Below, in pieces: positions 34,057-42,746 of a stretch of 64,000 nucleotides of DNA. The notes below the pieces were generated by a model. The model did no database searches, was not told the origin of the DNA, and saw nothing but the letters and a program-made list of their open reading frames with translations. Each line of letters opens with the position of its first letter. Within the stretch, counting starts at the first letter, position 1. The DNA is from RYN-230 sp963844695. GTDB taxonomy: Bacteria; Actinomycetota; Actinomycetes; Streptosporangiales; Streptosporangiaceae. Both the position numbers and the translations under genes were made by a program. The DNA lies in NCBI GenBank assembly GCA_963844695.1, contig CAWJPL010000002.1, positions 62,001 to 126,000 of the forward strand, given 5' to 3'.

Positions 34057-35541
34057 TTAGCCACCCGTCGTCGCGGCCTCGACCACGGTGAACGACTGTG
34101 GTGGCAGGGTGAGGGTGAGCGTTGAGCCTTTCGGGGTGTCCGACCACTCCTCCAGGTGCGCGCCCTCGACATCGGGCAGGACACGGGACTGCCGCCCGCG
34201 TTCCGCCGTGACGGTCGCGATCTGGGCGTCGCGGTCGAACTCCAGGTCGCGCAGGACGACCTCGACGGTCTCCGGCTCGTCCCGGTTACGGTTCACCAGC
34301 GTCAGCGCGAGCCGTCCCCGGTCGGCCGACGCGGTCGCGGCCGCGTCGACCATGGCGAACGGGCCCAGGTCCGCGACCCGGTGCGGCCACCGTCCGTAGT
34401 TGGTGTCCGGCGTCAGCGGGCTGATCATGGGAGCGCTCACATGAACGTTGACCGCGACGTCCAGGGCGGCCCGGGCGTGCAGCAGCACCGGGTAGTAGAT
34501 CGGCTGGACCGCGACCGCGTCGGCCGAGGTGACGATGGGCGCGATCGCGTTCACCATCTGGGCCAGGTTCGCGATCCGCACCCAGTCGCAGTTCCGGACG
34601 AAGATGTTCAGGTAGGTGGCCACGGCCAGCGCGTCGGGGAAGTTGTAGCGCTCCTCCAGGGTGCCGTCGTCGGTGCGGAACCAGACGTTCCACTCGTCGT
34701 AGGCGATCCGGGGCGGGCGGGCGATCTTCTTCACGTACGACACCCGCTGGATGAGCGCCCGGGCGCACCGGATCGCGCGCTCCGCCTGGTGCGGCTGGAG
34801 CACGTCCGTCCAGTAGTCGCCGGACCCGGTGTAGATGTGCAGCGAGTGGTAGTTGACCAGCGGGGCCAGCCCGTCGATGACCACCCGGTCCCAGTCGTTC
34901 CAGCCGTTCATCCCGCAGCTGACCAGCTTGGCCTGCGGGTCCAGCCTCCTGATCGCCCGGGCCCAGCGGGTCGCGGTGCGCACGTACTCCTCGGCCGACA
35001 CCGCGCCGACCTGCCAGTCGCCGTACATCTCGTTGCCCAGGCCCCAGTAGCGGACGCGGTACGGCTCGGGGTGGCCGTTGTCCCGGCGGCGCTGCGCCCA
35101 GGCCGTGTCCCCCGCGCCGTTGCAGTACTCGACCCAGGCCAGCGCCTCCTCCAGGGTGCCGGTGCCCATGTTCAGGCAGACGTACGGCTCGGTGCCGAGC
35201 TGCCGGCAGTAGGCCATGAACTCGTCGGTGCCGAAGCGGTTGGACTCCTCCGCGCCCCAGGCCAGCTCGGGGCGGCGGGGCCGGTCGTCCTTCGGCCCGA
35301 TGCCGTCGGTCCAGTGGTAGTTGCTGACGAAGTTGCCGCCCGGCCAGCGCAGCACGCCCATGCGGAACTCGCGGAGCAGGCCGAGCACGTCGGTGCGGAA
35401 CCCCTGGGCGTCGGCCAGCGGTGAGCCCTCGTCGTACAGGCCGCCGTAGATGCAGCGGCCCAGGTGCTCGACGAATCCGCCGAAGACGTTGCGGTCCACG
35501 GAGCCGATCTGGCGGGCGGGATCCACCACGATCCGGGTCAC
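34057..35541 (-). CDS. abfA: Alpha-L-arabinofuranosidase, GH51
   Basis: 494 residues, a retaining (beta/alpha)8 enzyme releasing terminal alpha-L-arabinofuranose. Acid/base Glu171 lies in YWGLGNEMYG and nucleophile Glu283 in IAYDEWNVW. The family start (NVFGGFVEHLGRCIYGG) and WPGGNFVSNYHW are present. No signal peptide, so it acts in the cytoplasm on imported oligosaccharides. The start overlaps the LacI stop by four bases, and a sugar importer follows 79 bp later. Confidence 0.94.
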   Translation of the reverse strand: MTRIVVDPARQIGSVDRNVFGGFVEHLGRCIYGGLYDEGSPLADAQGFRTDVLGLLREFRMGVLRWPGGNFVSNYHWTDGIGPKDDRPRRPELAWGAEESNRFGTDEFMAYCRQLGTEPYVCLNMGTGTLEEALAWVEYCNGAGDTAWAQRRRDNGHPEPYRVRYWGLGNEMYGDWQVGAVSAEEYVRTATRWARAIRRLDPQAKLVSCGMNGWNDWDRVVIDGLAPLVNYHSLHIYTGSGDYWTDVLQPHQAERAIRCARALIQRVSYVKKIARPPRIAYDEWNVWFRTDDGTLEERYNFPDALAVATYLNIFVRNCDWVRIANLAQMVNAIAPIVTSADAVAVQPIYYPVLLHARAALDVAVNVHVSAPMISPLTPDTNYGRWPHRVADLGPFAMVDAAATASADRGRLALTLVNRNRDEPETVEVVLRDLEFDRDAQIATVTAERGRQSRVLPDVEGAHLEEWSDTPKGSTLTLTLPPQSFTVVEAATTGG

Positions 35542-36629
35542 GAATCCTCCTTCTGCTTCTCGCGGTGCGCCGGGCTGGCGCTGGATGAGGTGAGGTTAGG
35601 AGGGCTGGTGCTGGCGCCCCGGCCGCCGCACGAGTCGCGGACGATCAGCTCGACCGGCAGCCGCACGGTGGACTCCGGCGCCGGCTCCCCGGCGATAGCG
35701 CGCAGGAGCAGTTCCACGGCCTCCCGGCCGGTCTCGCCGAACGGCACCCGCAGGGACGACAGCGACGGCGTGAGGTACGGGGCGAACGGCATGTCGTCGC
35801 AGCTGACCACGGCCACGTCCGCGGGAATCCGCCGGCCGGCCAGGGCCAGGGCGGACAGCACGCCGATGGCCATCGTGTCGCTGTGCACGAAGATCGCGGT
35901 CATCTGCGGGTCGCGTTCCAGCAGCAGCCGGGTGGCGGCGGCCGCGGTGCCCGGCGTCCAGTCGGCCTCGGCGGCCAGGTCCTCGTCCGGCTCGATCCCG
36001 GCCGCGCGCAGCGCGTCCTCGTAGCCGTGCAGCCTGCTGCGCACCACGTGGCGGCGGAACGGCCCGGTGACGGTCCCGATCGAGGTGTGGCCGAGCCGGA
36101 TCAGGTGCTCGGTGGCGGTCCGGGCTCCCGCGCGGTGGTTCGACCCGACCAGCGGGACCCCGCCGCCGGGGACGTGATGCAGGCTGACCGCGGGCACGTA
36201 GCGGCGGAGCATCTCGGCCACCTCGAGGTCGCCTTCGAGTTGCGGCGCGGCGGCGATCACGCCGTCCACCCGGCGGTCGATCAGCGTCTGCACCACGGCG
36301 GCGCCGTCCTCGCCGTCTTCGGCGAGGTTGCCGACCAGGACCGCGTGCCCGTGGCTGCGGGCGGTCCGCTCCGCGGCCACCACGAACTGCGACAGCGCGC
36401 CGTCGGTGATGTCCCCGGCCACCAGGCCGATGGTCGCGGTGGACCGCTGCACCAGGCTGCGGGCCACGGTGTTCGGCCGGTACCCGAGGCTCTCCGCCAC
36501 GGCGATGATCCGCGCCGCGGTCTCGGCTGAGACCCGCACGTTCCCGCCGTTGAGTACCTTGCTCGCGGTCTGGAAGCTGACCCCGGCCCGGGCCGCCACT
36601 TCCTTGATCGAGACATACCGACGCGCCAT
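35538..36629 (-). CDS. LacI family regulator leading the GH51/importer operon
   Basis: 363 residues. HTH and hinge helix at 1-60 (SIKEVAARAGVSFQTASKVLNG, LGYRPNTVARSL); the periplasmic-binding-like effector domain follows (TIGLVAGDITDGALSQFVVAAERTA; AIFVHSDTMAIGVLSALAL). It is the first gene of the operon, so it should autoregulate. Two perfect CGAACGTTCG palindromes upstream (36665-36674 and within 36853-36872) are the likely operators. The inducer is probably arabinose or an arabinooligosaccharide. Confidence 0.93.
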   Translation of the reverse strand: MARRYVSIKEVAARAGVSFQTASKVLNGGNVRVSAETAARIIAVAESLGYRPNTVARSLVQRSTATIGLVAGDITDGALSQFVVAAERTARSHGHAVLVGNLAEDGEDGAAVVQTLIDRRVDGVIAAAPQLEGDLEVAEMLRRYVPAVSLHHVPGGGVPLVGSNHRAGARTATEHLIRLGHTSIGTVTGPFRRHVVRSRLHGYEDALRAAGIEPDEDLAAEADWTPGTAAAATRLLLERDPQMTAIFVHSDTMAIGVLSALALAGRRIPADVAVVSCDDMPFAPYLTPSLSSLRVPFGETGREAVELLLRAIAGEPAPESTVRLPVELIVRDSCGGRGASTSPPNLTSSSASPAHREKQKEDS

Positions 36630-36664
36630 TACGTCCTGCCGTGACCCGGTTCGTCCCTGATGAA

Positions 36665-36674
36665 CGAACGTTCG
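36665..36674. promoter_or_regulatory. LacI-type operator O1
   Basis: Perfect 10-bp palindrome CGAACGTTCG with the central CG of LacI-family sites, 36-45 bp upstream of the LacI start, probably overlapping the promoter or transcript start. The same core recurs 193 bp upstream. Confidence 0.7.
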
Positions 36675-36852
36675 CCTAGACCGTAGATTTTCAGGGCCCC
36701 GCGGTCAAGACACGGTTCGATTAATTTTGCCCGGAGTCTCCGCACGTAGGTGGCGTGCGTACGGCCGAGCGCCGGACCCCGGCCTGGCGTACGCCAGGAT
36801 AGCGGCTCGCCGGCCCAATGACCGGATAAATACGGGCAAATAGGCTTATTTC

Positions 36853-36872
36853 GCGCGCGAACGTTCGCGCGC
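36853..36872. promoter_or_regulatory. LacI-type operator O2, 20-bp perfect palindrome
   Basis: A CGAACGTTCG core flanked on both sides by GCGCG, making all 20 bases symmetrical. Its centre is 193 bp from the centre of O1, a distance compatible with a repression loop by a tetrameric or paired repressor. Confidence 0.7.
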
Positions 36873-36914
36873 ATCCCTGACCAGCCGCCTGGCGGCGGCA
36901 GCTGAGCACGGCCC

Positions 36915-36929
36915 GTCCCGCCCCGGGAC
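36915..36929 (-). terminator. Hairpin downstream of araA
   Basis: GTCCCG and CGGGAC arms around CCC, starting 10 bases past the araA stop; short but well placed to end the araBDA transcript. Confidence 0.4.
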
Positions 36930-36938
36930 AGACCCCGG

Positions 36939-38336
36939 TCAGACCTGGACGAACTCGATGCCGGCCAGCTGGCAGAACACCTTCCAGTCCGCCGCGTGGT
37001 GGCCCAGGTTCATCACCTCGTGGTGCGGTCCGCCCGCGGCCAGCCAGCCGTTCAGGCAGGCCCGCACGCCGGAGGCGGGCCGGAACTGGCCGTAGGGCAT
37101 CTCCAGCGCGGGCAGCTCCTGGCTGTCCAGGTTCTCGCCCTCGGCGCAGACCAGCCGGAACCGCGTCCCCTCCAGCGACACCAGGGTGGCCAGCGTGGCC
37201 GGGCCGGGCTGGAGCTGGAACAAGAACGTGGGCGGGTCGGCCAGCCGCCCGATCCCCAGCGGCCGCTTGATCAGCCTGACCGGCTTGTCCTTCCGGGCCA
37301 CCTTCCAGTTGCCCTCGCCCATGTGGCTCTGCAGGATCGAGTCCGACGGGAAGTCCATCGCGTACATCTCGGTGAAGTGCGCGTCGCCGATGAGCTGATG
37401 CCCGGCGTAGACCATGCAGGCGGTCAGCACGTCGCCCTCGGCCGCGTAGCCGTATCCCTTGGCCATCAGGGACGAGGCGGCCGCCAGTGGCAGCCGGCTG
37501 AACCGGCCGTCGTCGCCGATCGCGTCGAAGTGGGCGGTGTACGCGCCGAACCCGCGGTCGATCAGGATCTGCTCGATGGCCACCTGCATCCGGGCATGGT
37601 CAGTCCGCTCCTCGGCCGACAGCCGCGGGTCGATCTCGAAGTTCTCGTCCTCGAACGCGATGACCTCGTTCGCCTGGGCGTCCGTGACGTCCAGCATGCC
37701 GCGGTACATGTCGCCCTGCGCGACCGCGAGAATTTCCGGGCCGAGCGACCTGACCAGCGCGGACTCGTCCACCCGGATGTCGCCCATGTCGTTCATGGCG
37801 TAGCCGAAGATCGCCGTCTTCAGCGACTTCCACCGGGTCACGGTGGCCGCCGCGCGGGCCCACCGGGTCACGTCCTGCAGGAACGAATCGCTCTTCCAGT
37901 CGTCGGTGAGCACCGCGAACCGCTTGCCCCCGCGGACCATCGCGTTCGCGGTGTCCTGGGCGCCGTGCACCCCCTGGTTGTAGGTCATGTCGTCCATGTC
38001 CCAGGCCGGGGTGACGTTCGGCTCGGGCTGGATGTTGGCCAGCAGCACCGGCAGGTGAGTCTCGGACAGCAGCCGGGCCACGCGCATCGCGGGCCCGTAG
38101 GTGAGCATCACGACCATGATCCCGTCGAGGTCGGAGTCCTCGAACTCGCGCATGGCGCGCTCGGCGTCCTCGCGGTACTTGACCGGCTTGCTCGGGATGA
38201 ACTCGCCGGCGTCAGCGAGATGGGCCGCGAGCTCCGCCGCGTAGCCCTCCTGGCGCCGCGCGATGCCGGGGATCATGTCGTCGTAGAGGTCCTGCATGAT
38301 CCCCAGGATCCCGATACGCGGCTTGCGTTCGCTCAT
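36939..38336 (-). CDS. araA: L-arabinose isomerase
   Basis: 465 residues, converting L-arabinose to L-ribulose. Family segments: GIMQDLYDDMIPG near the N-terminus, ANIQPEPNVTPAWDMDDMTYNQGVHGAQDTAN (split here), ACMVYAGHQLIGDAHFTEMYAMDF, SHMGEGNWK and the terminal GGPHHEVMNLGHHAADWK, which holds a metal-ligand His. The ATG at 38336 overlaps the araD stop by one base. Third in the LacI-araB-araD-araA operon. Confidence 0.92.
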   Translation of the reverse strand: MSERKPRIGILGIMQDLYDDMIPGIARRQEGYAAELAAHLADAGEFIPSKPVKYREDAERAMREFEDSDLDGIMVVMLTYGPAMRVARLLSETHLPVLLANIQPEPNVTPAWDMDDMTYNQGVHGAQDTANAMVRGGKRFAVLTDDWKSDSFLQDVTRWARAAATVTRWKSLKTAIFGYAMNDMGDIRVDESALVRSLGPEILAVAQGDMYRGMLDVTDAQANEVIAFEDENFEIDPRLSAEERTDHARMQVAIEQILIDRGFGAYTAHFDAIGDDGRFSRLPLAAASSLMAKGYGYAAEGDVLTACMVYAGHQLIGDAHFTEMYAMDFPSDSILQSHMGEGNWKVARKDKPVRLIKRPLGIGRLADPPTFLFQLQPGPATLATLVSLEGTRFRLVCAEGENLDSQELPALEMPYGQFRPASGVRACLNGWLAAGGPHHEVMNLGHHAADWKVFCQLAGIEFVQV

Positions 38337-39040
38337 CACATTCCTTTCGGCCGCTGGCCATATTCCTGCGTGTACCGCCGGTGCAGCGCGTCCACCTGCT
38401 CCTGGTCCAGCGGCGTGAGCTCGCCGTAGGCCCGGGCCAGGTGCACGGTGCGGGCAGCGTCCTCGCACATCACGGCGGCCTTGACCGCCTCACGCGCGGT
38501 ACCGCCGATGGTGAACACCCCATGGCTGCGCATCAGCACGGCCGGGGAGCGGTGCCCGGTCAGGGTGCTCACGACGCCGCGGCCGATCTCGTCGCTGCCG
38601 ATCAGCGCGAACGGGCCGAGCGGGATCTCACCGCCGAACTCGTCGGCCATGGCCGTGATCACGCACGGCACCGGCTCGCCCCGGGCGGCCCACGCGGTGG
38701 CGTAGGAGGAGTGGGTGTGCACCACGCCGCCGACCTCGGGCATCTGCCGGTAGACGTACGCGTGCGTCGCGGTGTCGCTGGACGGGCTGAACCCCTTCTC
38801 CACGGCGTCGCCGTCGAGGTCGCACAAAACCATGGACTCGGGGGTCAGGTCCTCGTACGCGACTCCGCTCGGCTTGATCACCATCAGGTCGGTGCCGTCC
38901 TGGCCCGCGCCGGCCACCCGGGCGGAGATGTTGCCCGAGGTCCAGGCGACCAGGCCGTTGTCGACGAGCGAGCCGTGCAGGGCGCAGACCTCTTGGCGGG
39001 CCCGGGTGATCGCCGAGTAGATCGCGTGATCGGTGGTCAT
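38336..39040 (-). CDS. araD: L-ribulose-5-phosphate 4-epimerase
   Basis: 234 residues, class II aldolase fold, making D-xylulose-5-P from L-ribulose-5-P. Substrate loops TSGNISAR and KPSGVAY, zinc ligands HTHSSYATAWA and SHGVF, and catalytic-type acidic residues are present. The start overlaps the araB stop by four bases and the stop overlaps the araA start by one. Its product feeds the phosphoketolase encoded at 11-13 kb. Confidence 0.94.
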   Translation of the reverse strand: MTTDHAIYSAITRARQEVCALHGSLVDNGLVAWTSGNISARVAGAGQDGTDLMVIKPSGVAYEDLTPESMVLCDLDGDAVEKGFSPSSDTATHAYVYRQMPEVGGVVHTHSSYATAWAARGEPVPCVITAMADEFGGEIPLGPFALIGSDEIGRGVVSTLTGHRSPAVLMRSHGVFTIGGTAREAVKAAVMCEDAARTVHLARAYGELTPLDQEQVDALHRRYTQEYGQRPKGM

Positions 39041-40869
39041 CGCTGGCTGCCCTCCGGGCTCGGGGTCTGCTGACGGCCGGGTCCCGCCGGTGCGGCGGCG
39101 CTGGTCCCGGGGGCGCTGGTCTCGGCGGCCAGCACCCGGTCGCGCAGGGCCCGCAGCCGGTGCATGACCTCGTTGGCGCCCCGGCCGAAGTAGTCGTGCA
39201 GCGCCACGTACTCGGCGTACATAGCGTCGTAGACGTCGGCGCTGGCCGGGTCGGGGGTGTACACCGCGTCCCGCTTGCCGCCCATGGCCGCGGCGGCGGC
39301 CGGCACGCCGGGGTAGGCGCCCGCGGCGACCGCGGCGTGGATGGCCGAGCCGAGCGCGGGGCCCTGCTCGGAGGAGATGACGCTGAGCGGGCGCCGCAGC
39401 ACGTCCGCGTAGACCTGCATCACCAGCGGGTCCTTGAGCAGGCCGCCGGCCACCACGAACTCGCTGACCCCGCAGCCGGTGGCGGAGAACGCGTCGATGA
39501 TGACCCGGGTGCCGAACGCGGTCGCTTCCACCAGCGCGCGGTAGATGTCCGGCGGCCGGGTGGCCAGGGTGAGGCCCACGATGACGCCGGACAGCTGGAC
39601 GTCAACCAGCACCGAGCGGTTGCCGTTCAGCCAGTCCAGGGCGATCAGCCCGTGCGCGCCGGCCGGCTGGGCGGCGGCCTCCGCGGACAGCAGCTCGAAC
39701 AGCGACACCCCGCGCCGCCCGGCCTCGTCCCGGTAGTCGGCCGGGACGGCGTGCTCGAGGAACCAGGCGAAGATGTCGCCGACCCCGCTCTGCCCGGCCT
39801 CGTAGCCGTACTCCCCGGCGACGATGCCGCCGTCCACCACCCCGCACATGCCGGGTACCTCGGCGAGCGTCGCCGAGTTCATCACGTGGCAGGTCGAGGT
39901 ACCCATGATGGCCACCATCTGACCAGGAGCGATGGCGTTGGCCGCGGGCGGGGTGACGTGCGCGTCCACGTTGCCGACGGCGACGGCGATTCCTTCCGGC
40001 AGCCCGGTCCACCCGGCCGCCTCGGCGGTCAGGCCGCCCGCCCGGGTTCCGAGCGGCGAGACCGGATGGGCCAGCTTGTCCTCGGCGAAGCTGGCGAAAC
40101 CGGGGTTCAGCGCGGCGAGGAAGTCCGCCGCCGGGTAGTGGCCGTCCTGGTAGATGCCCTTGTACCCGGCGGTGCAGGTGTTGCGGGTCTCCGTGCCGCA
40201 CAGCTGCCAGATGATCCAGTCGGCCGCCTCGATCCAGCGGTCCGCCTGCTGGTAGACGTCGGGGTCCTCCTCCAGCAGCTGGAGTCCCTTGGCGAACTGC
40301 CACTCTGAGGAGATCTTGCCGCCGTACCGGCCGATCCACGGCTCGCCGCGCTCGTGGGCCAGTGCGTTGATCCGGTCGGCCTGGGGCTGGGCCGCGTGGT
40401 GCTTCCACAGCTTGGGATAGGCGTGCGGGCGGTCCTCCAGCCCGGGCACCTGGCACAGCGGGGTCCCGTCGCGCCGGGCAGGCAGCACCGTGCAGGCGGT
40501 GAAGTCGGTCCCGATGCCGACCACCTGGCCGGGATCGATCCCGGCCGCCTGGACGGCCTGGGGTACCGCCTCACGCAGCACGTCCCGGTAGTCCTCCGGG
40601 TCCTGCAGGGCCCAGTCCGGCGGCAGCGGCTCCCCGGTCGCGGCCAGCCTGGAGTCCATCACCGCATGCCGGTAGGCGCAGACAGCGGTGCCGAGCTCGG
40701 CGCCGTCGCTGACCCGGACCACCACGGCCCGGCCGGAGAGCGTGCCGAAGTCCACCCCGACGACGTAACGGTCCTGCTGGCCGCCAGAGGCGCCCGGACC
40801 GCCAGAGCCGCCACCGGGGCCGCCCGGACCGCCCGGGACGCCGCCGGAGCCGTGAGCGCTAACAGTCAT
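39037..40869 (-). CDS. araB: L-ribulokinase
   Basis: 610 residues, FGGY carbohydrate kinase phosphorylating L-ribulose. The ATPase phosphate-1 motif VVGVDFGTLSGRAVVV (about 35-50) and family segments CTAGYKGIYQDGHYP, NVDAHVTPPAANAIAPGQMVAIMGTSTCH and FVVAGGLLKDPLVMQVYADVL are present. Odd feature: residues 7-30 form a Gly/Pro-rich extension (GGVPGGPGGPGGGSGGPG) before the fold. It is 44 bp downstream of a LacI gene. Confidence 0.94.
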   Translation of the reverse strand: MTVSAHGSGGVPGGPGGPGGGSGGPGASGGQQDRYVVGVDFGTLSGRAVVVRVSDGAELGTAVCAYRHAVMDSRLAATGEPLPPDWALQDPEDYRDVLREAVPQAVQAAGIDPGQVVGIGTDFTACTVLPARRDGTPLCQVPGLEDRPHAYPKLWKHHAAQPQADRINALAHERGEPWIGRYGGKISSEWQFAKGLQLLEEDPDVYQQADRWIEAADWIIWQLCGTETRNTCTAGYKGIYQDGHYPAADFLAALNPGFASFAEDKLAHPVSPLGTRAGGLTAEAAGWTGLPEGIAVAVGNVDAHVTPPAANAIAPGQMVAIMGTSTCHVMNSATLAEVPGMCGVVDGGIVAGEYGYEAGQSGVGDIFAWFLEHAVPADYRDEAGRRGVSLFELLSAEAAAQPAGAHGLIALDWLNGNRSVLVDVQLSGVIVGLTLATRPPDIYRALVEATAFGTRVIIDAFSATGCGVSEFVVAGGLLKDPLVMQVYADVLRRPLSVISSEQGPALGSAIHAAVAAGAYPGVPAAAAAMGGKRDAVYTPDPASADVYDAMYAEYVALHDYFGRGANEVMHRLRALRDRVLAAETSAPGTSAAAPAGPGRQQTPSPEGSQR

Positions 40870-40913
40870 CGTTGTCCTGTTCTGCCTGCTAGATCAGTGT
40901 GATTGACGTCCGG

Positions 40914-41936
40914 TCAGGCCGCGGGAGGTGCGGCGCTGGAACGGACCACGAACTCGGGGACGACCGGGTCGGCGGGCGCCGCCGCGTCACGGTCGAAGAT
41001 GAGCCCGACCAGCGTGTCCAGCGCCCGCCGGCCCAGCTCACCGAAGTCCTGCCGCACCGTGGTCAGCGGGGGCAGGAAGTAGGCCGCCTCCGGGATGTCG
41101 TCGAAGCCGACCACGCTGACGTCCTCCGGCACCCGCCGGCCCGCCTCGGACAGCGCGCGGATCAGGCCCAGCGCCACCTGGTCGTTGGCGCAGAGGATGG
41201 CGGTCACGCTGTCGTCCCGCGCGATCTGCTGCCCCCGCTCGTACCCGGACGCCGCGGACCAGTCGCCGGGGATCAGGTCCGGCTCGGGGGCCCCCGCGTC
41301 GCGCAGCGCCTCCCGCCAGCCCTCCACCCGGGCCTCGGCGTCGAGCCAGGAAGACGGCCCGTTCAGGTGGTGCACCGTCCGGTGGCCGAGGCCGAGCAGG
41401 TACCTGGTGGCCAGCGCCGCCCCCTCGGCGTTGTCCACCGCCACCGAGTGCACCGGAGGGGTCATCCCGCAGCCCACCGCGACGAGCGGGATGTCGTTCG
41501 GGCAGTCGGTCAGCGCTTCCACCGCCGAGATCTGGGCGGTGATCACGATGATTCCCTCCACGCCCTGGCCCGCGAAACGCTCCACCGAGTCCAGCACGGC
41601 CCGGCGGTCCAGGGTCGGGGTGCTGGCGATGGAGACGAAGTAGTTGTCCTGGGCCGCCCGCTCGATCCCGTAGAGCATGGAGGCCGGCCCGTACAGGGTG
41701 GTGTCGAAACTGATCACGCCGAGGGTGTGGGTCCGGCGGGTGACCAGGGTCCGGGCTGCGGCGTTGGGCCGGTAGCCGAGCTCGCTGATCGCGGCGAGGA
41801 CCAGCTCCCTGGTCTGGGGGCGGACGTTGGGATGGTCGTTGAGGACCCGGGACACGGTCTGGTGCGAGACGCCGGCCAGCTGGGCCACGTCGGTCATGAC
41901 CGGTGGGCGGGTGCGCCCGCGATCGGGAAGTGCCAC
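40914..41936 (-). CDS. LacI family regulator leading the araBDA operon
   Basis: 340 residues from a GTG at 41936, chosen because GGAAGGAGG lies six bases upstream. Longer in-frame starts (to 42164) add an Arg/Ala-rich stretch unlike the family. HTH VMTDVAQLAGVSHQTVSRVLNDHP (about 14-37), hinge LGYRPNAAARTLVTRR, then the effector domain (LYGIERAAQDNYFVSIASTP; AILCANDQVALGLIRAL). Likely arabinose-responsive repressor of its own operon. Confidence 0.9.
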   Translation of the reverse strand: MALPDRGRTRPPVMTDVAQLAGVSHQTVSRVLNDHPNVRPQTRELVLAAISELGYRPNAAARTLVTRRTHTLGVISFDTTLYGPASMLYGIERAAQDNYFVSIASTPTLDRRAVLDSVERFAGQGVEGIIVITAQISAVEALTDCPNDIPLVAVGCGMTPPVHSVAVDNAEGAALATRYLLGLGHRTVHHLNGPSSWLDAEARVEGWREALRDAGAPEPDLIPGDWSAASGYERGQQIARDDSVTAILCANDQVALGLIRALSEAGRRVPEDVSVVGFDDIPEAAYFLPPLTTVRQDFGELGRRALDTLVGLIFDRDAAAPADPVVPEFVVRSSAAPPAA

Positions 41937-42281
41937 GTACCGCCTCCTTCCGCCGTCTCGTCCCGCCGCCCGGGGCTCCGCCGCCTCGACCCGCCCGGAT
42001 TCCGCCGGCCGTTCTGCCTGCTGTTCGATTGTGGGACCGCTGCGCCCGGGCGCTGCCGCCAGCTCGTCCTGGGCTGACGTCTTCACCCTCCGCTTACCGC
42101 ATTCAGCCATGGCCAGACCCAATAGCCACAGATAACACCTTGTGTACCCACGTGCTAGATACAAGTATGCGGACTCCGGTTCGATGCCCGGGGGGATTGT
42201 GACCGCTCACATCCTCGCAGGTCAAGCCGACCGCGGGGATGGGTGTCCCCCCGGGACTGTGCCGCACCGGGAACGGGCCGC
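41937..42281. other. 345-bp control region between the ara operon and the LacI remnant
   Basis: No supported gene. The stretch 42,110-42,180 is AT-rich and holds an imperfect repeat (CTTGT at 42139-42143, ACAAG at 42161-42165) around a CACGTG core, a plausible promoter/operator for the LacI-araBDA operon. Spacing to the GTG implies a leader of about 180-200 bases. Confidence 0.4.
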
Positions 42282-42640
42282 TCATGACGCTGCGGGCCCG
42301 GCCGAGTCGCGGGTGACCAGGCGGCAGGGCACGGTGTGCGCGCCGTGCGTGGGCTCGCCGTTGATGGCCAGCAGGAGGTGTTCCGCGGCCACCCGGCCGA
42401 TCTCCTCCAGGCACATGTCGACACTGGTCAGGGGGGGATCAGCGCCGGTCACCATCGGGCTCCAGTTGTCGAAGCCGACCAGGGCGATGTCCTCGGGTAC
42501 CCGGCAGCCGATCAGCCGCAGGGTGTCGGAGACGCCCCGGGCGATCTGCGCCTTCGCCGGGGCCAGGCTTTCCCCCCGCACCAGCACGTTCTCCCCCAGG
42601 AAGAACGAAGGATGCGAACGGAGGACGGGATTGTCTCATG
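42282..42640 (-). pseudogene. Truncated LacI-family gene remnant
   Basis: Only the last third of a LacI regulator survives: the segment AKAQIARGVSDTLRLIGCRV, then PEDIALVGFDNWSPMVTGADPPLTSVDM and a normal C-terminus ending at 42282. The DNA-binding domain and most of the effector domain are missing, and the 5' part breaks frame around 42,590-42,640. It lies next to the GH127/importer operon, which it may once have regulated. Confidence 0.75.
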
Positions 42641-42746
42641 CGCGTGATGCGGTGCTGGTCCCACCGGCGGCGGCCGCGGGCCCGCGGCCAGTCAGGAGCA
42701 GGCGCGTGACCGGCTCCGGTAGGTCCCAGGCCGGCCGGGGCCGGTC

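Larger units (their letters stand above)
36630..36938. other. 309-bp intergenic control region
   Basis: Separates the LacI gene from the araA 3' end and contains no convincing gene. It is AT-richer than the surroundings in two stretches (about 36,685-36,730 and 36,825-36,855), likely holding the promoter. It carries two palindromic operators and a terminator hairpin for araA. Confidence 0.7.
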
